Shown here in pieces: positions 9,379 to 17,120 of a stretch of DNA of 64,000 nt (position 1 is the first letter of the stretch; each line of letters starts with the position of its first letter). The position numbers and the translations under genes are program-made. The stretch is from Sphingomonas sp. ID1715 (lineage in GTDB: Bacteria > Pseudomonadota > Alphaproteobacteria > Sphingomonadales > Sphingomonadaceae), in contig NZ_JABEPR010000004.1 of NCBI RefSeq assembly GCF_013044515.1, forward strand, positions 124,001-188,000, read 5' to 3'. The notes beneath the pieces are model-generated. The model searched no databases and was not told where the DNA came from. It saw nothing but the letters and a program-made list of their open reading frames with translations.

Positions 9379-12159
9379 ATGAGCACGGTTGAGCTCTTCA
9401 CGGTCGGCGGCGGCGAATATGTCGTCAATGTCCTGAACGCGGTCGCTGCCTGGACCGGCTCGGGCGGGTACAAGAGCCTGCTCCAGGTCGTGATGGTGAT
9501 GGGCCTTGCCTATGCGGTGCTGATCGTCGCCTTCAATGCCGACTGGCGCGCCTGGCTGAACTGGTTCCTGCAGGCGACCCTCATGTACATGGTGCTGATG
9601 GTGCCGCGTATGGACGTTCACGTCACCGATCGCATCAATCCGAGCCTGGCGCCGGCGGAGGTCGCGAACGTGCCGATGGGCCTGGCGCTGATGGCGAGCT
9701 TCACCAGCCAGATCGGTGACTATCTCGCCAGGTCGTCGGAGCTGGTCTTCGGCCTTCCGGGCGACCTCGACTATAGCCGCAACGGCATGATCTATGGGTC
9801 GCGGCTATTCGAAGCGACACAGAACCTCAGGATCAGGGACCCCGAGTTCGCTGCCAACATCGACGAGCATTTCCGGCAATGCGTGTTTTACGACGTGCTC
9901 CTCGGCCGCCTGTCGATGCAGACGCTCGCCAATGCGAACGACATCTGGGCTACGATAGGGCCAGGCAGTCAGGCCCGGGCGCAGCGCTTCCTGACCCGCG
10001 ACAGCGCCGGACAGGTCAGCGCGACCATCAAAACCTGCCGAGACGCTTATGCGCAGCTTAGCGGCCAATGGACGTCAATGACCGACGAGCTCGGACAGGT
10101 GTTCGGGCGGCAGCTTTACCCTCACCAGAGCGCCAATCTCGCCAAGGCGAAGCTCTTCGCTGACTTGCCGATTGCCTATCGCTATCTGACCGGCGTCTCC
10201 GCGTCCGCGAGCGATATCCTGAAGCAGAGCCTGACCGTGAACGCTCTGGGACAGGCGATGCACGGTATGGCCGGTGCATCGGGCACCGGCAGCGTCGACG
10301 TTTATGCCCAGACTCGCGCCGAAATTCAGACCCGCAACACCTATGGTTCGATCGCGCATTCGGCGATGAAGTGGGTCCCGATACTGAACGTCGTGCTGAC
10401 GGTGGTCTTCTACGCGCTATTTCCGGTGCTTTTCCCGCTGTTCCTGATGCCCAGGAGCGGCCCGGTTGCCCTCCGCGGCTATGTGACCGGCTTCTTCTAT
10501 TTAGCGGCGTGGGGACCGCTCTACGTGGTGCTCCACATGATGCTCATGTTCAAAGGGGCAGGGGAACTGGCTGCCGCCAGCGGCGGCAGTGGCCTCACGC
10601 TCGCGAGCTTCACGGCTATGAGCGAGGTCAATGATGATCTGGGTCTGCTCGCGGGCTATCTAGTCGCGTCCATTCCGTTTCTCGCGGGCGGCATCGCCAA
10701 AGGCGCAATGGCGATCTCGAGCCAGGCGACCAGTTACCTGAACCCTTCTCAGAACGCCGCTGAGGAAGCCGCTCGCGAGGCATCGACTGGCAACATCGCG
10801 GTCGGGAACTCGAGCTTCGACAATCAGACGATCCAGACACGGCAGCACGATCAATGGAACCAGGCGCCGAGCTTTGCACTCGGTGCCGGGCAGGTTCGTG
10901 CCTTTGGCGACACGGGCACGGTCACCACGAGCTTCCCGTCCAACCAGCTGCTGGACGTACCGGTCTCGAAGCTGCCATTCACGCCGCAGGTGACGCAGTC
11001 TGTCGCAGCAGAAGCGGCAAAGTTCGCCAGCGAAACGCGCGTTCGCGGAGACACAATTGCTAACCAGGCCGTGGAGAGCCTTAGCAAGGCGGTCACGCGG
11101 TTCCAGGAGTTCCGGCATGCCTTCAGCACCGATCAGTCGGTGTCGAACAGCTACGGTGACGAGGATAGGGCTGTGATCACAAGCAGCTTCAACGAGGTCA
11201 GCCAAGCTTCGCAGATGCTGCAGAATAGGTTCGGCCTGCGCGCTGAGGTTGCCGACTCGATTGCAGTCGAGAAATTCGTCAGCGGCTCAGTTGGCTTCAA
11301 CGCTGGAGTGGGAGGGAATCACGGCATTGCGTCCGCCAGTGTGGCAGGGAATTTATCAGGCGGCGCTTCCAAGCGCTGGACCGGCAACGATCTCGCAGCA
11401 GTCTCGCGCGACGGCAACCGTATCGAGGATGCGCTACGTCAATGGTCGGCAACCCGGGGGTGGACTGAAAATCGCGACGCGTTCGATCGCTCCGTTGTGA
11501 CCAGTGGCCGCTCTGACGTGGCGAGCAACGCCTCCGGAATCAGCTCAAGTATTTTGAGCGCCGAAACCTGGAGCCGCGAGGCCAGACAGTTCTATGAGAC
11601 CGCGCAAAGGCTGGAGGAGAGCTGGGCCGCTCGGGAGGGTGCATCCGTTGCCGGAGCGTTGAACACCAGCGACGCTTTCCTTAAATTCGCTCGTGCGGAA
11701 ATCGCCGCTACTCCCTTTGTTTATCACAGCTTCGATCCCGCAAACGCGATACATTGGTCGAGCGATGATCCCCAACTGGTCGCTGAACGTAGCTCTCTGA
11801 TAGCGCGTTACATTTCTAACGCCTCCGCCCGCATGCGAGCCGACGTCGAGAAGCAGCTTGTCGAGCCACCTGCGACGGGATTGGAAGCGCTCTCAGTTGA
11901 TGTGACTGGCCGCCGGTTGCCGGCTTTTGGCGAACCTATAGCCGCCTCTTCCCGAACAGCACCGCCAAGCTCAGAGGAAATCGCAGCGCAGACTGGCAAG
12001 CTCCGTCAGGACGTCCGCGATCATACTCAAAATGGTACGGAGCGGATTGCCCAGCAGCGTACCGCATTGGACCGCGAAATCCGGCCCGGCGCTCCAACGC
12101 CAGAAGGAGCAAATGCGGCACGAGATTGGGGACGTGAGCTGCCGCAACGTCGAAAGTAG
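9379..12159 (+). CDS. traG: TraG, mating-pair stabilisation and entry-exclusion target protein
   Basis: A 926-residue protein close to F TraG in length. The N-terminal ~450 residues carry the membrane domain with hydrophobic segments near 36-55, 62-75 and 335-425 and begin with the family-like VELFTVGGGEYVV. The remaining periplasmic part is polar and repetitive in Ser, Ala and Gln. In F the N-terminal domain is needed for pilus assembly and the C-terminal part for mating stabilisation and recognition of the exclusion protein TraS. The last ~1.1 kb is visibly less GC-rich and uses codons such as AAA, ATA and TTA more than the rest of the operon. Confidence 0.92.
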   Translation: MSTVELFTVGGGEYVVNVLNAVAAWTGSGGYKSLLQVVMVMGLAYAVLIVAFNADWRAWLNWFLQATLMYMVLMVPRMDVHVTDRINPSLAPAEVANVPMGLALMASFTSQIGDYLARSSELVFGLPGDLDYSRNGMIYGSRLFEATQNLRIRDPEFAANIDEHFRQCVFYDVLLGRLSMQTLANANDIWATIGPGSQARAQRFLTRDSAGQVSATIKTCRDAYAQLSGQWTSMTDELGQVFGRQLYPHQSANLAKAKLFADLPIAYRYLTGVSASASDILKQSLTVNALGQAMHGMAGASGTGSVDVYAQTRAEIQTRNTYGSIAHSAMKWVPILNVVLTVVFYALFPVLFPLFLMPRSGPVALRGYVTGFFYLAAWGPLYVVLHMMLMFKGAGELAAASGGSGLTLASFTAMSEVNDDLGLLAGYLVASIPFLAGGIAKGAMAISSQATSYLNPSQNAAEEAAREASTGNIAVGNSSFDNQTIQTRQHDQWNQAPSFALGAGQVRAFGDTGTVTTSFPSNQLLDVPVSKLPFTPQVTQSVAAEAAKFASETRVRGDTIANQAVESLSKAVTRFQEFRHAFSTDQSVSNSYGDEDRAVITSSFNEVSQASQMLQNRFGLRAEVADSIAVEKFVSGSVGFNAGVGGNHGIASASVAGNLSGGASKRWTGNDLAAVSRDGNRIEDALRQWSATRGWTENRDAFDRSVVTSGRSDVASNASGISSSILSAETWSREARQFYETAQRLEESWAAREGASVAGALNTSDAFLKFARAEIAATPFVYHSFDPANAIHWSSDDPQLVAERSSLIARYISNASARMRADVEKQLVEPPATGLEALSVDVTGRRLPAFGEPIAASSRTAPPSSEEIAAQTGKLRQDVRDHTQNGTERIAQQRTALDREIRPGAPTPEGANAARDWGRELPQRRK

Positions 12160-12447
12160 TTATTGATACAGAAGTACTGCAATACCGAGAACGATCACAG
12201 TCGCGACTATGATGAAGAAGGCTCGGCTTACAGGATCCGCGAAGCTCTTGCGTAGCAAATAAGCCGTAACCCGATTCTCGTGCCAGGCGCGGCTGTATTC
12301 GCGGAATCCGTCGAATCCGTCATCAGGCCTGTAGCCATATCGTGAGCTGAATTGGTCTTCCAGCGCCCTCAGGCGATCGGCATGCGACTTGAACTCTGCG
12401 TCAACGCTCGGGTCAGTCACCGAAACCATCCTTTTGCCTAAAAGCAT
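12160..12447 (-). CDS. Small tail-anchored membrane protein convergent with traG
   Basis: A 95-residue product with a charged, helical N-terminal part (residues about 15-45) and a single hydrophobic C-terminal segment (ARAFFIIVATVIVLGIAVLL), which suggests a tail-anchored inner-membrane protein. I chose the ATG at 12447, preceded by GGGAGG about 10 bases upstream; the frame is open to 12618. Its stop abuts the traG stop on the other strand with no gap. I do not recognise a family. The position beside traG makes a transfer-related role such as exclusion conceivable, but that is inference only. Confidence 0.55.
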   Translation of the reverse strand: MLLGKRMVSVTDPSVDAEFKSHADRLRALEDQFSSRYGYRPDDGFDGFREYSRAWHENRVTAYLLRKSFADPVSRAFFIIVATVIVLGIAVLLYQ

Positions 12448-12645
12448 AGCTGACGGGCCTCCCTGTTGCGAGCACAATTCGCCATCACTCGCAGCCTCAG
12501 CTCTGAGCCAACAGGGGGCAACGGCCAATGCGCGCCCTTTGAAGTCTGCGGCGGATTCGAATCTGCTCCAACTCAGTCGTTCGCCAGAAGGGACTTGGGC
12601 GGGCGCAATCACGCGCAATCATCGCCTCTTGACGCACTATCGGTC

Positions 12646-12673
12646 GAAACCGGATTCTCTTGAAAACGGTTTC
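12646..12673. repeat. Inverted repeat GAAACCG-N14-CGGTTTC
   Basis: A perfect 7-base inverted repeat (12646-12652 and 12667-12673) separated by 14 bases, in the 468-base gap between the tail-anchored protein gene and crcB. It could be a regulator-binding site or an RNA hairpin; there is no T-tract to support a terminator. A nearby tandem GCGCAATCA (12603 and 12614) is also present. Apart from these and the fluoride control elements, I see no convincing gene in the gap 12448-12915. Confidence 0.35.
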
Positions 12674-12758
12674 TCTGCTGCTTCGCTCGCGCCGGAAGCC
12701 CCGATCGTCCAAGTCTTGCCCAAGCGGCTGTCCGCGCGAACGTGCCGAACAAGCTGCT

Positions 12759-12786
12759 TTGCTTCGAAGCGGCGCTTCGGTAATGA
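12759..12786 (+). promoter_or_regulatory. Candidate promoter for the fluoride operon
   Basis: TTGCTT at 12759-12764 and TAATGA at 12781-12786 are separated by 16 bases. They would start transcription at about 12792, just before the riboswitch aptamer. The match is moderate and rests mainly on this agreement with the RNA's expected 5' end. Confidence 0.35.
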
Positions 12787-12795
12787 GGTCGCGAT

Positions 12796-12843
12796 GGGGA
12801 TGGAGTCCCCCGAGAACCGCCGAAAAGGCTGATGGCTCCTACC
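12796..12843 (+). ncRNA. Fluoride riboswitch (crcB motif)
   Basis: The leader of crcB matches the fluoride aptamer layout. A GGGGATGGAGTCCCC stem-loop is followed by a purine-rich linker, a second stem GCC-GAAAA-GGC and then the conserved CTGATGGCTCCTAC. The loop GGAGUC can pair with GGCUCC in the 3' part (five Watson-Crick pairs plus a U-G), forming the family's pseudoknot. This motif senses F- and switches on fluoride-defence genes. Its place directly upstream of crcB is exactly as expected. No Rho-independent terminator follows, so control is probably at translation. Confidence 0.93.
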
Positions 12844-12881
12844 GATCGTCGGTTTACGGCGTAGGTAGGATGTGTCCTGTT

Positions 12882-12904
12882 CCTTCCTGCGCGCAGGTAA
12901 GGAG
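12882..12904 (+). promoter_or_regulatory. crcB: Shine-Dalgarno-masking hairpin upstream of crcB
   Basis: CCTT-C-CTGC pairs with GCAG-G-T-AAGG around a short loop at 12882-12902, so the anti-SD strand CCTT covers the first bases of the ribosome site AAGGAG at 12899-12904. The crcB ATG is 11 bases further on. This is a plausible translational expression platform for the fluoride aptamer 40 bases upstream. A second small hairpin AGGA-TGTG-TCCT lies between them. Confidence 0.55.
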
Positions 12905-12915
12905 CTTAAGAAATC

Positions 12916-13323
12916 ATGCCGATCGTCAGCTATATCTGGGTTGCGCTGGGCAGCGCGATCGGCGGCGTGTTCCGCTTCGGCCTAAGCGGGTTCGTCGGAC
13001 GCCTCGTCGGCGAGGCGATGCCTTGGGGCACGCTCGTCGTGAACGTGCTCGGCTCATTCGCGATCGGAGCTTTTGCGGGCTTGACCGTTGTTGAGGGGCG
13101 CCTTCCGGCGAGCCCCGAATTCCGCACCTTCATCATGGTGGGCCTGTGCGGCGGCTTCACGACCTTCTCGTCCTTCAGCCTGCAGACGCTGGCCCTGCTT
13201 GAGGAAGGTGCCTGGGCGCGCGCGGGCGCAAACGTTTTGTTCTCGGTGCTGTTGTGCCTCGCCTCTGTCGCGCTTGGTGCCATGCTCGCCAACTGGTTCA
13301 ACTCGGCCGGGAGGATCGGATGA
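12916..13323 (+). CDS. crcB: CrcB/Fluc fluoride channel
   Basis: A 135-residue four-span membrane protein of the Fluc family, which exports F- as a dual-topology dimer. Characteristic segments are FRFGLSGF near residue 20, GTLVVNVLGSF near residue 40 and GLCGGFTTFSSFSLQT near residue 75, the last holding the Phe and Ser/Thr residues that line the pore. It is preceded by a fluoride riboswitch and an AAGGAG ribosome site. The stop overlaps the ATG of the universal stress protein gene, so the two are coupled. Confidence 0.96.
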   Translation: MPIVSYIWVALGSAIGGVFRFGLSGFVGRLVGEAMPWGTLVVNVLGSFAIGAFAGLTVVEGRLPASPEFRTFIMVGLCGGFTTFSSFSLQTLALLEEGAWARAGANVLFSVLLCLASVALGAMLANWFNSAGRIG

Positions 13324-14147
13324 CTAAAATTCTTGCGCTCATACCCGAAGCGAGTTGCACCCGAGGGTGCCTCGAAGCGGCGGCCGCCGCAGCCCTTGTC
13401 GATCCTGGGGCGGAGATCGTCGCGTTCCACGTCAGGGTCGATCCGATGCACATCTATAGCAGCGATGAGGAAGTTGCCTTTCAGCGCCTGCGGGAGTCGC
13501 AGGAAGGGACCGCCGAAGCTCGGGCGCGGGACGCCAGGCGCGAGTTCGAGGCATGGCTCGCATCGGCGTCGCCGCAGATCGCGGAGCGCACCCACTTCAA
13601 GGAGGCGGTCGGCGCCGAGGAGGAGACGGTGCAGCACGAGAGCGCGGCGGCTCGCCTACTGGTCATGGCGCGGCCCCGCAATCTGGATGGACATGACGCC
13701 TTCCATGCCGCCGTTTTCCTCTCCCACAAGCCGCTGCTGTTGGCTCCGGCGCACTGGAAGAACGAGGCCGGAGGGCGGATCGAACGGCACATATTGATCG
13801 CCTGGAAGCAAACCGAGCAGGCGCGGCGCGCGGTCGCCGGTGCACTGCCGTGGCTCCGCAAGGCAGACAAGGTCTCGATCCTGACGGTGACGAAGGAAGG
13901 CCAGCAGCTCGACACGGCAAAGCTGATTGAGACGCTTGCGGCCGAGCGGGTCGCAGCCGACCTGCTCAGGGCCGAGTCGATCGAAGGTCGCACGAGCAGA
14001 CGACTGCTGGCCACTGCCGAAGAGCTCGGCGCGAGCAGCCTCGTCATGGGAGCCTATCGCTATGGCTCAATGGTCGAATGGGCGCTCGGCGCGACCACTC
14101 GCCGCACGATTGCAGAGACGACAATCCCCTTGTTTCTCGCTCACTGA
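13320..14147 (+). CDS. Universal stress protein of the fluoride operon
   Basis: A 275-residue cytoplasmic protein with two tandem Usp-like halves. The C-terminal half ends with the typical Usp signature ELGASSLVMGAYRYG, followed by TTRRTIAETTIPLFLAH; the G-2x-G-9x-G nucleotide-binding pattern is only partly recognisable. The ATG overlaps the crcB stop (ATGA), which fixes the start. Usp genes are among those reported under fluoride riboswitches, so it probably belongs to the fluoride response, though its biochemical role there is unknown. Confidence 0.85.
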   Translation: MTKILALIPEASCTRGCLEAAAAAALVDPGAEIVAFHVRVDPMHIYSSDEEVAFQRLRESQEGTAEARARDARREFEAWLASASPQIAERTHFKEAVGAEEETVQHESAAARLLVMARPRNLDGHDAFHAAVFLSHKPLLLAPAHWKNEAGGRIERHILIAWKQTEQARRAVAGALPWLRKADKVSILTVTKEGQQLDTAKLIETLAAERVAADLLRAESIEGRTSRRLLATAEELGASSLVMGAYRYGSMVEWALGATTRRTIAETTIPLFLAH

Positions 14148-14159
14148 AAGGAGGAAGCG

Positions 14160-15359
14160 ATGACGGCCATCTGGACCCTCGCGGCGCTCTGGCTGGGACT
14201 CGCGCTCATCGCGACGTTGCTTTCGATCTGGCTGCGCATTTCGGCCGCGCTGTCGGAGATCGTCGTCGGCACGATCGCGCAGCTGATCATTGGGGCGTCG
14301 CTCGGATCGGCGGTGCTCGGCGCCGGCGAAACATGGGTGCAGTTTCTGGCTGGAGCGGGTGCGATCGTGTTGACCTTCCTGGCCGGCGCCGAGCTCGATC
14401 CCGCCGTGTTCCGGTTGAGGTGGAAGGAGGCGGCGGCGGTCGGCCTGATCAGCTTCGCGCTTCCTTTCCTCGGCTGCGCGGCGGCTGCCCATTATCTACT
14501 CGGCTGGGGTCTCATGCAGAGCTGGCTGGCCGGCGTCGCCTTATCCACGACATCGGTCGCGGTCGTCTATGCAGTGATGCTCGAGTTCGGCTTCAACGCG
14601 ACGAGCTACGGCAAGACCGTGCTGGCGGCCTGCTTCGTGACAGACCTTGGGACGGTGCTTGCGCTGGGGCTGATCTTTGCGCCGTTCACGATCAAGACCA
14701 TCATATTCCTCGTTGTCAGCCTTATCGCCTTCCTGATCATGCCGTGGCTCACTCCGCGCTTCTTCAGGCGCTATGGCGGGCGGCCGTCCGAGCTTGAGAC
14801 CAAATATCTGCTGCTGGCATTGTTCGGGCTGGGCGCTCTCGCGACCTGGGCGGGGAGCGAAGCTGTGTTGCCCGCTTATTTGATCGGGATGGTTTTGGCC
14901 GGCACGGTCGGCAAGGATCACGAGCTGATCAGGCGGCTGCGAACGGTCACATTTGGGCTGCTGACACCCTTCTATTTCATTCGCGCCGGATCCTTCGTGT
15001 CCATCCCGGCGCTGGTAGGAGCGCCGTTTGCGTTCATGCTCTTCCTGGCGATCAAGGTGGCGACCAAGATTGTGGGCGTGTATCCGGTCGCGCGCGGCTT
15101 CGGCGCGCCGCCGAAGGAAGGCATGTACACGACCCTGCTGATGTCCACCGGCCTCACCTTCGGCACGATTGCCTCGCTCTATGGGCTGTCGCACAAGATC
15201 ATCGACCAGGCGCAGTATTCGCTGTTGGTCGCGACGGTGATCGGATCGGCGATCCTGCCGACGATCGTCGCGAACGCCTTTTTCCTGCCGCGCCATCTCA
15301 TACCGAAGACTGAGCCGGCGCGGCCGCCCGCCGCCCCCGCTGTCGTGGAAGCACGCTGA
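14160..15359 (+). CDS. CPA2-type cation:proton antiporter
   Basis: A 399-residue integral membrane protein with about 12 hydrophobic segments of the Na+/H+ exchanger fold. Segments such as AGAIVLTFLAGAELDPAVF, GVALSTTSVAVVYAVMLE and CFVTDLGTVLALGL match the KefB/NapA-like CPA2 family; the Asp in VTDLG lies where the ion-binding acid is expected. It is translated 12 bases after the stress protein from a strong AAGGAGG site. Sodium/proton antiporters are known companions of fluoride riboswitches and might offset the acid load of HF entry. The transported ion cannot be read from sequence. Confidence 0.85.
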   Translation: MTAIWTLAALWLGLALIATLLSIWLRISAALSEIVVGTIAQLIIGASLGSAVLGAGETWVQFLAGAGAIVLTFLAGAELDPAVFRLRWKEAAAVGLISFALPFLGCAAAAHYLLGWGLMQSWLAGVALSTTSVAVVYAVMLEFGFNATSYGKTVLAACFVTDLGTVLALGLIFAPFTIKTIIFLVVSLIAFLIMPWLTPRFFRRYGGRPSELETKYLLLALFGLGALATWAGSEAVLPAYLIGMVLAGTVGKDHELIRRLRTVTFGLLTPFYFIRAGSFVSIPALVGAPFAFMLFLAIKVATKIVGVYPVARGFGAPPKEGMYTTLLMSTGLTFGTIASLYGLSHKIIDQAQYSLLVATVIGSAILPTIVANAFFLPRHLIPKTEPARPPAAPAVVEAR

Positions 15360-15362
15360 CGA

Positions 15363-16574
15363 ATGGCAACCAGCGCCAGAAAAGCGGCTATCCCAAAAAC
15401 GGTCTGGGCGCTCGGATTCGTCAGCCTGTTTATGGATATTTCCTCCGAAATCATCCACGCGCTGTTGCCGCTGTTTCTGACGGTCACGCTGGGTGCAAGC
15501 GTTGCGATGGTCGGGTTGATCGATGGCGTGGCGGAGGCGACTGCCTCGATCTCCAAGGTTTTCTCCGGCTACTTCTCTGACCGCATCGGTCGCCGTAAGC
15601 CGCTCATCCTGCTGGGCTACGCCCTCGGCATGATATCGAAGCCGCTATTCCCGCTCGCGAGCAGCGCCGGCCTTGTATTCGGCGCTCGCTTCGCGGACCG
15701 GGTCGGCAAAGGCCTGCGGGGCGCGCCGCGCGATGCGCTCGTGGCCGACATCACGCCGCCTGAAATTCGCGGTCGCGCATTTGGCCTGCGACAGGCGCTC
15801 GACACTACAGGTGCGTTTATTGGGCCGCTCGTCGCGATCGGGCTCATGGCGCTGTTTGCGGACAATATGCGCCTGGTCTTCGCGCTCGCGATCATTCCAG
15901 CCGTCGTCTCGGTGCTGCTAGTTATCGCCGGGGTCGAGGACCGAAAGGTCGGCGGGATGGCTGCTGCAGAAGCTCGCCCGCCGGTCCGGATGACCGACAT
16001 CCGCCAGCTCGGGCGCGGATTCTGGGCCGTCGTCCTCATCGGATCGGTGTTCACGCTTGCCCGCTTCAGTGAAGCCTTTCTCGTGCTGCGGGCCAGCGGC
16101 GCCGGCTTGCCGCTGGCTCTTGCTCCGCTGGTGCTGGTCGTCATGAACATCGCCTATTCGATCAACTCCTATCCGGCGGGTTCATGGGCCGACCGGACAA
16201 GCGCACGACGGCCGCTGCTCGCCGGGATTGCGTGCCTTATCCTTGCGGACCTGCTGCTTGCCGCCCCACTTGGCCTTGTCGGGGCGTTCGGCGGCATTGT
16301 GCTGTGGGGAGGCCATATGGCGCTCACCCAGGGGCTGCTCGCGAAACTTATTGCGGAAACTGCGCCGAGTCACCTGCGCGGATCGGCCTTCGGTCTGTTC
16401 AATCTCATGACCGGCGTGGCGCTTCTCGCCGCGAGCATTCTGGCTGGGATCCTCTGGGATTGGTTCGGCGCGTCCGCCACGTTCTTGGCCGGCGGCGGCT
16501 TTGCAGCCGTGAGCGGCTTGGTCCTGGCCGTTGGTTACCGCGATCATTTCAATCTTTCTCGAGACGAGCATTGA
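15363..16574 (+). CDS. MFS transporter
   Basis: A 403-residue major facilitator protein with 12 expected membrane spans. The MFS A-motif appears as GYFSDRIGRRKPLI after span 2, and a conserved FADRVGKGLRGAPRDALVAD lies in the following cytoplasmic loop. The ATG is three bases after the antiporter stop, so it is probably the last gene of the crcB operon. It also sits immediately before the arsenic operon, but the promoter-like sequence at 16571 separates the two. The substrate is unknown. ArsJ is an MFS arsenic exporter, but its partner gapdh is absent, so that assignment is unlikely. Confidence 0.82.
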   Translation: MATSARKAAIPKTVWALGFVSLFMDISSEIIHALLPLFLTVTLGASVAMVGLIDGVAEATASISKVFSGYFSDRIGRRKPLILLGYALGMISKPLFPLASSAGLVFGARFADRVGKGLRGAPRDALVADITPPEIRGRAFGLRQALDTTGAFIGPLVAIGLMALFADNMRLVFALAIIPAVVSVLLVIAGVEDRKVGGMAAAEARPPVRMTDIRQLGRGFWAVVLIGSVFTLARFSEAFLVLRASGAGLPLALAPLVLVVMNIAYSINSYPAGSWADRTSARRPLLAGIACLILADLLLAAPLGLVGAFGGIVLWGGHMALTQGLLAKLIAETAPSHLRGSAFGLFNLMTGVALLAASILAGILWDWFGASATFLAGGGFAAVSGLVLAVGYRDHFNLSRDEH

Positions 16575-16613
16575 CAGCCACGCGTGATTCTATATTTCTA
16601 ATAATATCGAAAT
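16571..16613 (+). promoter_or_regulatory. Candidate ars promoter and ArsR operator
   Basis: A consensus -35 box TTGACA (16571-16576) overlaps the MFS stop and is followed after 16 bases by TATTTC as a possible -10. An AT-rich imperfect inverted repeat ATTTC-N10-GAAAT at 16594-16613 overlaps that -10 box, where an ArsR dimer would block transcription. The AT-richness stands out from the surrounding GC-rich DNA. Confidence 0.45.
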
Positions 16614-16626
16614 CGAGGATTGCGCA

Positions 16627-16770
16627 ATGTTTCAACGCATCAGCCGACTTATCCAGCAGCTGCTGACCGTCAGCGGGCCGCAGTTCTCGCTCTGCTGCCA
16701 TCGGGACGTAGGGAACCTTCCGCTGGAGATGCTGCGGCGCAACGGTATCCATGCGGGGCGGCTGCGCTGA
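16627..16770 (+). CDS. 47-residue Cys-Cys small ORF leading the ars operon
   Basis: An ATG at 16627 with a good ribosome site (GAGGA, 7 bases upstream) opens a 47-codon frame whose TGA overlaps the arsR ATG (TGATG). The product is basic and begins with an amphipathic helix (FQRISRLIQQLL), then SLCCHRDVGNLPLEMLRR. The vicinal Cys pair is suggestive next to an As(III)-sensing regulator that also uses a Cys pair. It may be a regulatory leader peptide whose translation drives arsR, or a small arsenic-binding protein. I do not recognise a family. Confidence 0.5.
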   Translation: MFQRISRLIQQLLTVSGPQFSLCCHRDVGNLPLEMLRRNGIHAGRLR

Positions 16771-17120
16771 TGGACGCCGCTGCCGTCGTGGGCGCCCTGG
16801 GCGCCCTCGCGCAGGAGCATCGCCTTGCGGTGTTCCGCCTGCTGGTTCAGGCCGGTGACGAAGGAATGCCCGCCGGCGCGATCGCCGAGGCGCTCGGCAT
16901 TCCCAACTCGTCGCTGTCCTTCCATCTCGCCCAGCTCTCGCGCGCAGGGCTGATCCGGCAGGAGCGGCAGAGCCGGTCGCTCATCTACACCGCCGACTAT
17001 GCCGCGATGAACGCGCTGCTTGGCTACCTCACCGAAAATTGCTGCGCCGGCGCCGCCTGCGCGCCGGATACGACCTGCGGCTCGGAAGCCGCGCACGCTC
17101 ACGAAAGGAAAACGGCATGA
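16770..17120 (+). CDS. arsR: ArsR-type arsenic repressor with C-terminal Cys triad
   Basis: A 116-residue winged-helix repressor of the ArsR/SmtB family. The recognition helix region reads ALGIPNSSLSFHLAQLSRAGL, followed by the wing RSLIYTADY. The ELCVC As(III) site of classical ArsR is absent; instead cysteines sit at 91, 92 and 97 near the C-terminus, resembling the Acidithiobacillus ferrooxidans type. I use the ATG at 16770, coupled to the upstream small ORF; the frame is open to 16620, but that extension overlaps it. The stop overlaps the arsI ATG. Confidence 0.88.
   Translation: MDAAAVVGALGALAQEHRLAVFRLLVQAGDEGMPAGAIAEALGIPNSSLSFHLAQLSRAGLIRQERQSRSLIYTADYAAMNALLGYLTENCCAGAACAPDTTCGSEAAHAHERKTA

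Noticed and set aside
12389-12832. Plus-strand frame of 147 codons upstream of crcB
   Set aside because: It runs antisense to the tail-anchored protein gene and into the fluoride riboswitch, and its product has no recognisable features.
15363-16574. Assigning the MFS gene as arsJ because it adjoins the ars operon
   Set aside because: ArsJ normally pairs with a GAPDH gene, which is absent, and the MFS gene is coupled to the fluoride operon with an ars promoter beginning at its stop codon.
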